Notes under the pieces: model-generated | Databases searched by the model: none | Seen by the model: the letters and a program-made list of their open reading frames with translations, nothing else | Told to the model about the DNA's origin: nothing | Position numbers and translations under genes: made by a program | In this document: positions 57,080 through 64,000 of the stretch, piece after piece | Layout of the letters: each line of letters opens with the position of its first letter | How positions within the stretch are numbered: the stretch's first letter is position 1 | Assembly (NCBI RefSeq): GCF_040546025.1 | Contig: NZ_JBEPNA010000006.1 | Coordinates: forward strand, 77,095-141,094 | Source: Marisediminicola sp040546025 | Lineage (GTDB): Bacteria > Actinomycetota > Actinomycetes > Actinomycetales > Microbacteriaceae | Length of the DNA stretch: 64,000 nucleotides | Reading direction: 5' to 3'

Positions 57080-57706
57080 ATGCAGGCAATGAGAATCGAT
57101 CCGGATGACGTGCTGTGGTCCGCTCCGGAGCGCGAGCGGGCCGGGCGTCCGTTGCTCGTGCTGCTGCACGGCTACGGCTCCCACGAGGGCGACCTGTTCG
57201 GACTGTCTCCCCAGTTGCCGCTGCAGCCGGTCATCGCCTCGGTGCGGGCGCCGCTGCGCGCGGGCGCGGGCTACGCCTGGTTCCCGTTCTCGGGCGAGGA
57301 GGCACCGGTCCCGGGCATCGCCGACGACACCGCGCGCGCCCTCCTCGAGTGGCTCGACACGACTACGTCGACGTCGATCGGCCTGCTTGGCTTCTCGCAG
57401 GGAGGCGCGATGGCGCTTCAGCTCCTGCGTCACGCGCCGACCCGTTTCGCGTACGCGGTGATGCTGGCCGGGTTCGCGATCGATGAGGGTCGGGTAGACG
57501 CTGACCTCGCCGCGGCGAGTCCGCCCGTGTTCTGGGGACGCGGCACCGCCGACCACGTCATCCCCGTCGCGTTGATCGCCCACACCCAACGGTGGCTGCC
57601 GTCGCACTCGACCCTCACCGAGCGAATCTACGAGGATCTCGCCCACGGCGTGTCCGCCGCCGAACTCGGCGACGTGAGCGCTTTCATCCGGCGCCAGCTC
57701 GCCTGA
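57080..57706 (+). CDS. Alpha/beta-fold carboxylesterase/phospholipase-like hydrolase
   Basis: 208 residues. VLLHGYGSHEGDLFGLSPQL at the N-terminus, nucleophile in GLLGFSQGGAMALQLL (Ser about residue 110), Asp in WGRGTADHVIP and His in DLAHGVSAAELGDV. This is the layout of the phospholipase/carboxylesterase (PF02230) family, with broad ester substrates. ATG 57080 is 7 nt after GGAG. Divergent from mazG and convergent with the glycerophosphodiesterase gene. Confidence 0.85.
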   Translation: MQAMRIDPDDVLWSAPERERAGRPLLVLLHGYGSHEGDLFGLSPQLPLQPVIASVRAPLRAGAGYAWFPFSGEEAPVPGIADDTARALLEWLDTTTSTSIGLLGFSQGGAMALQLLRHAPTRFAYAVMLAGFAIDEGRVDADLAAASPPVFWGRGTADHVIPVALIAHTQRWLPSHSTLTERIYEDLAHGVSAAELGDVSAFIRRQLA

Positions 57707-57734
57707 CCGGCAACGCCGACCGGCCATACTCCTC

Positions 57735-58658
57735 CTACGTCTCGGGAGCGGTCTCGGCGAGCCACTCGTCGAGCAGGCTGGGGCGATCGGTCACGATGCC
57801 GTCCACCCCCAGCGCCACGGCATCGGACCAGCGGCGTTCGCTGTTGAGCGTGTAGACGATGAGCCCCAGGCCGGAGCGGTGCATCTCCTCGACGGCATCC
57901 GGATTCTCCTCGAGCGACCTCGGGGTCGTGATGATCGCGATCGCGCCGAAGTGGGTCGCGAGCCCGACCGGGTCCTTCGGGAGGTCTCTGCAGATGATCG
58001 CACGCCCGAAGCCGGGGCCGACCTCGCCGATGTTGTCGAGGGTCGTGAAGTCGACGCTCGCGAAGGTGACTCGATCCTGCACCCAGTAGTCGTGCACGAG
58101 GTCGGTGACCAGCCGCACCTCGTCGGCGGTCCAGAAGCCCTTGAGTTCGAGCAGCGCCTTCTTGTCGGACTCGGCGAGAATCTCGAGGAACGCGGCGAGG
58201 GTCGGGACGCGCGCGTCGGCGAAGGCGGTCGAGTACCAGGATCCGGCGTCGAGCGCCTGAAGCTGCGCGAGGGTGTGGTCGGCGACCGCCCCGGAGCCAT
58301 CGGTCGTGCGGTCGACCGTCACGTCGTGGATGAGCACCGGTACACCGTCGGCGGAGAGCTGGAGGTCGGTCTCGACGAAGTCCATCGAGCTGTCGAGCGC
58401 GGCCTGCAGCGCCGGGAGCGTGTTCTCCGGCGCTCCCGCGCGATCGCCCCGGTGGCCGGCGATGAATGCGGGCTCCCCCGCAGCGCGCAGACCGCCGAAC
58501 ACGCTCGACGCCTGCACGGCCGATCGCCCCGGGTCGAGGATGATCACGAGCACCAGGGCCAGCACGAGAGCGACGCTCGCCGCCGGCAGCATCCGTCCCG
58601 CGCGGGGATCGTCGAGGATCGCGCGGGGTGCGCGAAATCGAGGGCGCATTGTCGCCAT
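57735..58658 (-). CDS. Glycerophosphodiester phosphodiesterase
   Basis: About 307 residues. A membrane anchor (VALVLALVLVIILDPG) near residue 35 is followed by the GDPD TIM barrel with the signature AGHRGDRAGAPENTLPALQ, metal ligands in FVETDLQLSADGVPVLIHD (ETD, HD), and the later motif ALLELKGFW. The enzyme cleaves glycerophosphodiesters on the outer membrane face or in the wall. An upstream TTG at 58664 would add two residues. The start is 155 bp from the CPBP gene. Confidence 0.9.
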   Translation of the reverse strand: MATMRPRFRAPRAILDDPRAGRMLPAASVALVLALVLVIILDPGRSAVQASSVFGGLRAAGEPAFIAGHRGDRAGAPENTLPALQAALDSSMDFVETDLQLSADGVPVLIHDVTVDRTTDGSGAVADHTLAQLQALDAGSWYSTAFADARVPTLAAFLEILAESDKKALLELKGFWTADEVRLVTDLVHDYWVQDRVTFASVDFTTLDNIGEVGPGFGRAIICRDLPKDPVGLATHFGAIAIITTPRSLEENPDAVEEMHRSGLGLIVYTLNSERRWSDAVALGVDGIVTDRPSLLDEWLAETAPET

Positions 58659-58812
58659 TGACAATCCGTTCTGTTCGGGTCTTCGGGTGGCCCGCAGCAG
58701 TGCGGTTAGCTCATTATATTGCAGTCCGTTACCTTTCCGTTACACGCGCCGTGCACTCGGCGTGGCCTGACACTATGGACACATGGATGCTGTCGAGACG
58801 GGAGACTGAGGC

Positions 58813-59634
58813 GTGCTCTCACCGTCGTCGCCGAGCACCCCGATCCTGCTCGGTGTGGCCCTCATTGCGCTCGTCGCCCTCCTCACCATCAGGGCACTGC
58901 GCAAGGACCGCCGCGAGTACCAGCAGTTCAAGCGCTTCCGAGGCACGCTGAAGCGGCAGGGGATGTACCGCAAGTGGCTCATCGACTCCTTCCGCACCTT
59001 CGGCGGGACGGGAATCGTCGTGCTGCTGCTCGCCGGGAACCAGGTGCCGCTGCTGCTCGCCGACATCAACAGCATCGGCTGGGTCGCCGCGGCCCGCACC
59101 GCCTTCTCCCAGTCGGGAATCGCGATCGCCGTGGTCACCGGCATCCTCGTGCTCCTCGTCGGCGGGATGGTGCTCGCGATCTACGCCGCCCGGCACATCG
59201 ACGAGGTGCCCGCGATCGGCGATATCCAGGCGTTGCTGCCCCGCAACCGCACCGAGCTCCGCTATGGCGCGCTCCTGTCGATCAACGCGGGGGTGGTGGA
59301 GGAGCTGCTGTTCCGCCTCGCCCTGCCCGCCCTCATCTACGGAGTGACCGGCAGCGCCGTCGCGGCGATCCTCGGCAGCCTCGCGCTGTTCGGAGCGCTG
59401 CACGTCTACCAGGGTGCCGCCGGGGTGATCGGGTCGACGATCGTCGGTGGGCTGCTGATGTTGGTCTACCTCGTGACCGGCAGCATCCTCGTCGCGATGA
59501 CGGTGCACGCCCTGATCGACCTGCGTTCGCTCGTGCTCATCCCGGTTGTCGTGTACAAGGTGCACAAGAAGACGGTCAGGCGGAGATCTCCTACCCCGCC
59601 GAGCTCTCCCGGTCTGTCGCTGCCGCCGAGCTGA
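58813..59634 (+). CDS. CPBP-family intramembrane glutamic endopeptidase
   Basis: 273 residues with several membrane segments. The CPBP motifs are present: EELLFRLALPALIYG (Glu pair and Arg), LALFGALHVYQGAAG (His), and LVAMTVHALIDL (His). This is the arrangement of Rce1-like proteases in bacteria, which often act in envelope stress or bacteriocin maturation. Start GTG 58813. Its 3' end overlaps the mfd end by 44 bp tail to tail, so antisense interference is possible. Confidence 0.88.
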   Translation: MLSPSSPSTPILLGVALIALVALLTIRALRKDRREYQQFKRFRGTLKRQGMYRKWLIDSFRTFGGTGIVVLLLAGNQVPLLLADINSIGWVAAARTAFSQSGIAIAVVTGILVLLVGGMVLAIYAARHIDEVPAIGDIQALLPRNRTELRYGALLSINAGVVEELLFRLALPALIYGVTGSAVAAILGSLALFGALHVYQGAAGVIGSTIVGGLLMLVYLVTGSILVAMTVHALIDLRSLVLIPVVVYKVHKKTVRRRSPTPPSSPGLSLPPS

Positions 59635-62600
59635 GCTCGGCCCCGAAGATCGCCACGAGCAGTCCGCTCGTCCACGCGATGAGGGTCGCATCGTCGGGGC
59701 CCTGCCCGTCGATGCGGGGCAGCGGTACCGAGACCGACTTCGTCTGCGCGAAGTAGCGCGCGCCCGGGTAGAGCCGCTGCAGGCGAACCTGGATCGAGTC
59801 GGCGAGTTCGGCGCTCGCGACGCGCAGGTTGCCACCCATCGTGACGACCTCGCTCAGGCCCACCTTCTGCGCCATCCGGCGCAGTCGCGAGACGGCGATG
59901 AGGTTGTGCACCTGCTGCGGCGGCTCGCCGTAGCGGTCGGTGAGCTCGTCAAGCACCTGGTCGATCGCGCCGTCGGCCGACGTGAGTCCGCTCGCGGCCG
60001 AGAGCTTCTGGTAGGCCTCGAGGCGCAGCCGCTCGCTCTCCACGTATTCCTCCGGCACATGGGCGTCGACGGGCAGCTCGAGCCGCAGCTCGGTCTGGCC
60101 CTCGGCGACGTCGCCGCGAAAAGCGCTCACCGCTTCGCCGATCATCCGCAGGTAGAGGTCGAATCCGACACCGGCGATGTGTCCGGACTGCTCCCCGCCG
60201 AGGAGGTTTCCGGCGCCGCGGATCTCGAGGTCCTTGAGCGCGATCTGCATTCCGGCGCCGAGGTCGTTGTTCGCGGCGATCGTCGACAGGCGGTCGTGGG
60301 CGACTTCGCCGAGGGGTTTGTCTGCGTCATAGAGGAAGTAGGCGTAGGCGCGCTCCCGGCCGCGGCCGACTCGTCCGCGCAGCTGGTGCAGCTGGCTGAG
60401 CCCGTACTTGTCGGCCCGGTCGATGATGAGGGTGTTGGCGTTGGCGATATCGAGGCCGGTCTCGATGATCGTCGTCGACACGAGCACGTCGAACTTGCGT
60501 TCCCAGAAGTCGACCATGACCTGCTCGAGCACGTGCTCGGGCAGCTGCCCGTGGGCCACGGCGATGCGCGCCTCCGGCACGAGCTCGGCCAGTTGGGAGG
60601 CGATCCGGTTGATGCTCGACACGCGGTTGTGCACGAAGAACACCTGTCCCTCGCGCAGCAGCTCGCGGCGGATCGCGGCGCTCACCTGCTTCTCGCTGTA
60701 GGGGCCGACGAACGTGAGGATCGGATGCCGGTCCTCGGGCGGGGTCGCCAGGGTGGACATCTCGCGGATGCCGGTCACCGCCATCTCGAGGGTCCGCGGG
60801 ATCGGCGTGGCGCTCATCGCGAGGATGTCGACGTTGGTCTTCAGCTTCTTGAGGGCATCCTTGTGCTCGACGCCGAACCGCTGCTCCTCGTCGATGATGA
60901 CGAGGCCCAGGTCTTTGATCACGATCCCCTTCGACAGCAGGCGGTGGGTGCCGATGACGATGTCGACGGTGCCGTCGGCAAGCCCGTCGATGGCCTCCTT
61001 CGACTCCTTCTCGGTCTGAAACCGGCTGAGCGCGCGCAGATGCACGGGGAATCCCGCGAATCGCTCGGCGAAGGTCTCCATGTGCTGTCGCACCAGCAGC
61101 GTCGTCGGAACGAGCATGATGGCCTGCTTGCCGTCTTGCACGGCCTTGAACGCCGCGCGGATCGCGATCTCGGTCTTGCCGTAGCCGACGTCGCCCGAGA
61201 TGAGGCGGTCCATCGGGATGGGCCGCTCCATGTCGGCCTTGACCTCGTCGATTGTCGTGAGCTGGTCGGGCGTCTCGGCGAAGGGGAACGCCTCCTCGAG
61301 CTCGCGCTGCCAGGGGGTGTCGGGCGGGAACGCGTGGCCCTTGCTCGCCATCCGGGCGGAGTAGAGCTTGACGAGTTCGACGGCGATGTCGCGTACGGCC
61401 TTGCGTGCCTTGCCCTTGGCCGCGGACCAGTCGCTGCCGCCCATCTTGCTGAGGCTGGGCGCCTCTCCCCCGACGTAGCGGGTGAGAAGGTCGAGCTGGT
61501 CGGTGGGCACGTAGAGCTTGTCGCCCGGGTAGCCGCGCTTCGAGGGTGCGTACTCGATCGCGAGGTACTCGCGACTGTTCTTCACCGGGTTGCGGCCACC
61601 GGTGGAGACCTCGCGTTGCACCAGTTCGAGGAACCGGCCGATACCGTGCGTGTTGTGCACGACGATGTCGCCGGTCTTGAGCTGCAGCGGGTCGACGACG
61701 TTCTTGCGCCGGCTGGCGAGCTTCTTGACCTGCCGGGAGTCGAATCCGGCGCTGCGCCCGTAGAACTCGCTCTCGCTCACAACTGCGAGTTTGGACTCGG
61801 GCAGTTCGAAACCGTGCTCGACGGACGCCTTCACGAGATAGGCGACACCGGGTTCGGCATCCACGGGGAAGTCGTCGACGATTCGACCGGCGAGGCCGTG
61901 TTCGCCGAGGGCTTCGGCGGCGCGCTCGACGAGTCCGGACCCCTGCGCGACAACGAGCACTGTCCAGCCCTCGGCCAATCGTGCGCCGAGGTGGTCGATC
62001 GCTCCGTCGACCCGGCCGGCGAAGCTCGGCACGCTGTCGGCGGCGATGCGCACATACTCGCCGGCGTCCTCGACCAGGGCGCTGATGGCGGCGGATGCTG
62101 CGGTGTCGACCGCGGACGGGGTGCCTGAAACGGTTCCGTCGACCGCGGTGCCACCTGCTGTCGCGCCACCTGCTACCGCGCCACCCCGGACCGCGCTTCG
62201 GACCACCGGTGCGACGGGCTCAGCTGCGCCGGTGTTGAATCCGCTGAAGGTCCACCAGGAGCGTGCGCCGGCCGCATCCCTCAGTGCGGGGAGGGTGAGG
62301 AAATCGCCCGAGTCGAGGTCGATGGGCGCCTCGGCGCCGGCCGTGGCCGCATTCCAGGCGGCACTGAGGAACTCGCGGTTGGTCTCGACGAGGCTCACGG
62401 CACGGGAGGCGACTCGCTCAGGGGCGAGCACCGCGATCGCGGTGCTCGCGGGCAGGTAGTGGGTGATCGGCACGAGCCGGTCGACGAGGGCGGGCGCGAG
62501 CGACTCCATGCCGTCGACGGGGATGCCTTCGGCGATCTTGGCGAGCATCTGAGCGAGGCTCGGGAACTCGTGCTGCATCTCTCGCGCGCGCTGGCGCACC

Positions 62601-63334
62601 TCGGGGCCGAGAAGCATCTCGCGGCTCGCGGGCAGTTCCGTCTCGGCGAGCTGCTCGGACAGCGACCGCTGGTCCGCGACCGAGAACGGACGGATGTGCT
62701 CGATCTCGTCGCCGAAGAACTCGGCGCGCACCGGGTGCTCGGCGTCGGGGGCGAAGACGTCGAGGATGCCGCCGCGCACGGCGAACTCTCCGCGCCGGGT
62801 GACCATGTCGACCCGCGAATAGGCGAGGTCGACGAGCTGGGAGGACAGTGTCGCGAGGTTGTAGCCGCGTCCACCGGCGACGAGGCGCAGCGGGTCGAGA
62901 CTCGTGAGGTTATCGGAGAGGGGCTGGAGAGCCGCACGCACACTCGCGACAACGACGATGTCGCGAGCCGGCGTGCCCGCGTCGACCTGCGCTTGCCAGG
63001 CCTGGAGGCGGCGGAGCGCATGGATGCGTTTGCCGACCGTTTCCGCGCTGGGGCTGAGCCGTTCGTGAGGGAGGGTCTCCCACGCGGGGAACTCGATGAT
63101 CTCGGCATCCGGCATGACGCTCGGGAGAGCCGATCGGAGCGACTCGGAGTCGCGCCCGGTTGCCACGATCGCGAAGAGAGACTTGGGGCCTTCGCGGGCA
63201 TCGAGCAGTCCGGCGACGAGAGGGGCCCGGAGTCCGTCGACGAGAGAGAAATCGGCACTTCTGCGCGCATATTTCAGGGCAGCATCGAACGTCTGGGCGC
63301 GCGAAAGCGCCGGAATTAAGCCCTGAAGAATCAC
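59591..63334 (-). CDS. mfd: Transcription-repair coupling factor
   Basis: 1247 residues. Order: UvrB-homology region with ATGRDSESLRSALP and the EYFR-type loop near the N-terminus, the RNA polymerase-interacting domain (DIVVHNTHGIGRFLEL), and the RecG-like translocase with GDVGYGKTEIAIRAAF (Walker A), DEEQRFGV (Walker B), TPIPRTLEMA, and a C-terminal TRCF domain. It removes stalled RNA polymerase at lesions and recruits UvrA. An Ala/Gly/Thr/Val-rich insert lies at about residues 370-405. GTG 63334 follows TAGACT by 6 nt (leaderless). Codon 6 is TTA, read by the UAA tRNA at 42941. Confidence 0.96.
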   Translation of the reverse strand: MILQGLIPALSRAQTFDAALKYARRSADFSLVDGLRAPLVAGLLDAREGPKSLFAIVATGRDSESLRSALPSVMPDAEIIEFPAWETLPHERLSPSAETVGKRIHALRRLQAWQAQVDAGTPARDIVVVASVRAALQPLSDNLTSLDPLRLVAGGRGYNLATLSSQLVDLAYSRVDMVTRRGEFAVRGGILDVFAPDAEHPVRAEFFGDEIEHIRPFSVADQRSLSEQLAETELPASREMLLGPEVRQRAREMQHEFPSLAQMLAKIAEGIPVDGMESLAPALVDRLVPITHYLPASTAIAVLAPERVASRAVSLVETNREFLSAAWNAATAGAEAPIDLDSGDFLTLPALRDAAGARSWWTFSGFNTGAAEPVAPVVRSAVRGGAVAGGATAGGTAVDGTVSGTPSAVDTAASAAISALVEDAGEYVRIAADSVPSFAGRVDGAIDHLGARLAEGWTVLVVAQGSGLVERAAEALGEHGLAGRIVDDFPVDAEPGVAYLVKASVEHGFELPESKLAVVSESEFYGRSAGFDSRQVKKLASRRKNVVDPLQLKTGDIVVHNTHGIGRFLELVQREVSTGGRNPVKNSREYLAIEYAPSKRGYPGDKLYVPTDQLDLLTRYVGGEAPSLSKMGGSDWSAAKGKARKAVRDIAVELVKLYSARMASKGHAFPPDTPWQRELEEAFPFAETPDQLTTIDEVKADMERPIPMDRLISGDVGYGKTEIAIRAAFKAVQDGKQAIMLVPTTLLVRQHMETFAERFAGFPVHLRALSRFQTEKESKEAIDGLADGTVDIVIGTHRLLSKGIVIKDLGLVIIDEEQRFGVEHKDALKKLKTNVDILAMSATPIPRTLEMAVTGIREMSTLATPPEDRHPILTFVGPYSEKQVSAAIRRELLREGQVFFVHNRVSSINRIASQLAELVPEARIAVAHGQLPEHVLEQVMVDFWERKFDVLVSTTIIETGLDIANANTLIIDRADKYGLSQLHQLRGRVGRGRERAYAYFLYDADKPLGEVAHDRLSTIAANNDLGAGMQIALKDLEIRGAGNLLGGEQSGHIAGVGFDLYLRMIGEAVSAFRGDVAEGQTELRLELPVDAHVPEEYVESERLRLEAYQKLSAASGLTSADGAIDQVLDELTDRYGEPPQQVHNLIAVSRLRRMAQKVGLSEVVTMGGNLRVASAELADSIQVRLQRLYPGARYFAQTKSVSVPLPRIDGQGPDDATLIAWTSGLLVAIFGAELSSAAATDRESSAG

Positions 63335-63427
63335 CGGGGAAGTCTACGCTCGCTCGCTGGCACTCTCCTGCGGCGGGGTGGACCACGATTTTGATTCGGC
63401 GGGGATGGTGGCTGGTCGCGGGGCGGG

Positions 63428-63598
63428 CTGGGTCGACTGCGGCGGGCTGGGTCGACTGCGGCGGGCTGGGTCGACTACGGCGGGCTGGGTCGACTACGGC
63501 GGGCTGGGTCGACTGCGGCGGGCTGGGTCGACTGCGGCGGGCTGGGTCGACTACGGCGGGCTGGGTCGACTACGGCGGGCTGGGTCGACTGCGGTCCG
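63428..63598 (+). repeat. 19-bp minisatellite, 9 units, with a four-unit higher-order pattern
   Basis: Units CTGGGTCGACTGCGGCGGG alternate at one base (TGCGG or TACGG) in the order G,G,A,A,G,G,A,A,G, so the array also has a 76-bp period. Because 19 is not a multiple of three, it would be read in all frames; no gene is likely here. It lies in the 522-bp space between mfd and the partial gene at the right edge. The remaining 260 bp show no feature I recognise. Confidence 0.95.
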
Positions 63599-63856
63599 TT
63601 GCGTCTAGACCGGCCGGGACGGATCGACTCGTGGCCGCATCCGTCCCGGCACGGCCCGCGAGGATCGCTTGACCCCTGCCCCACCCCCGGCGAGCAGTTG
63701 TGGTCTAGTGCGGGCGTGGCATTCTGACTGCTCGACATTCCTGTCTCACGTCCGGCCCATCGCGACGATTTGCCCCCCTTCTGCTGCGCACGATGAGGCG
63801 GCTGCTGCAGAGCATGTCCGCCTTGTGTCCTTGGAGTTCGATTGTGTCTTTCACGG

Positions 63857-64000
63857 TCAGCTCGCTTTCTCTTTCCTCGCGACCGCGTTCTTGGCGGCGG
63901 CCGTAATGGTGGCGATGGTGGGTGTTCTGCTGGGGAGCAGGATGAGGGTTTGGGTGGGGTCGATGTTTTTTGGTGGTTGGAGCCAGTAGCTGTTGTTGAT
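63857..64000 (-). CDS. C-terminal end of a probable HNH endonuclease-type protein
   Basis: Minus-strand frame open from the right edge to TGA (complement of 63857-63859); 47 residues visible (INNSYWLQPPKNIDPTQTLI and on, ending AVARKEKAS). The segment with Tyr-Trp-Leu and Pro-Pro followed by D-P resembles the very end of the DUF222/HNH proteins common in Microbacteriaceae. Only the tail is seen, so the assignment is tentative. Confidence 0.4.
   Translation of the reverse strand: MNNSYWLQPPKNIDPTQTLILLPSRTPTIATITAAAKNAVARKEKAS

Noticed and set aside
59546..62128. Long open frame antisense to mfd
   Set aside because: Composition is that of a shadow frame and mfd is unmistakable on the other strand.
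63378..63672. Glycine-rich repeat protein over the 19-bp minisatellite
   Set aside because: The 19-bp unit opens all frames on the strand; there is no ribosome site and the apparent repeats are frame shadows.
63669..63989. Plus-strand gene with a membrane segment at the right edge
   Set aside because: No ribosome site or family-like sequence; the minus-strand frame on the same bases looks like the end of a known Microbacteriaceae protein type.

Overview
The window is chromosomal DNA of a high-GC actinobacterium, most likely a member of the Microbacteriaceae. Reasons: very GC-rich, densely packed genes; the enolase / FtsB-like / DUF501 order seen in Micrococcales; DUF302, SHOCT and MarR genes of actinobacterial type; abundant GGATGC/GCATCC hexamers; and several genes whose -10 box lies 6-8 nt upstream of the start codon (leaderless mRNAs). 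I see no phage, insertion sequence or CRISPR array.

Layout. 1-6.2 kb: end of an unidentified gene, then a tripartite tricarboxylate uptake operon (tctCBA, minus strand) divergent from a CitA/CitB-type two-component system; two 14-bp direct repeats 20 bp apart between them are the likely response-regulator site. 6.4-7.9 kb: an HtpX-LemA pair. 8.1-38.0 kb: a roughly 30-kb island for breakdown of purines and other N-heterocycles. It holds a two-gene molybdenum hydroxylase, a deaminase-like amidohydrolase, an orphan ferredoxin reductase, a cupin regulator, a cytosine-deaminase-like amidohydrolase with a Tau/NMT1-type ABC importer, oxidoreductases, a creatininase-family hydrolase, a PNPOx-type flavoprotein and a methyltransferase/MTHFR pair. 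The full urate-to-glyoxylate route follows: uricase, HIU hydrolase, OHCU decarboxylase, allantoinase, allantoate amidohydrolase and ureidoglycine-glyoxylate aminotransferase. Guanine deaminase, a MobA-like protein, a gamma-glutamyltransferase, an RpiR regulator, an AtzH-amidase fusion and a formamidase family member complete it.

38.0-42.9 kb: a GH1 protein without its catalytic nucleophile, a surface protein and two unknown genes. 42.9-48.0 kb: a tRNA with anticodon UAA, NDH-2, a mycosin-like protease, DUF501, FtsB and enolase. 48.2-50.9 kb: hydrolase/MarR pair and hisS. 51.0-56.1 kb: a persulfide/sulfide-stress locus (TauE, rhodanese, CstB-like dioxygenase-rhodanese, CstR-like repressor with two operators) next to a multicopper oxidase. 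56.3-63.3 kb: MazG, esterase, glycerophosphodiesterase, CPBP protease and Mfd. The right edge carries a 19-bp minisatellite and the end of a probable HNH-type protein.

The most unusual features are three enzymes that keep their fold but have lost key catalytic parts (deaminase-like protein at 11.8 kb, SDR at 19.5 kb, GH1 at 38.1 kb); a possible ATC start codon on the aminotransferase gene; and a rich set of small repeats. The repeats include a 17-bp sequence set in a regular 44-bp array facing a regular 54-bp inverted array, a duplicated 68-bp hairpin joined to an 8-bp microsatellite, a three-copy 56-bp intergenic element, and minisatellites of 15 and 19 bp, the first of them coding.
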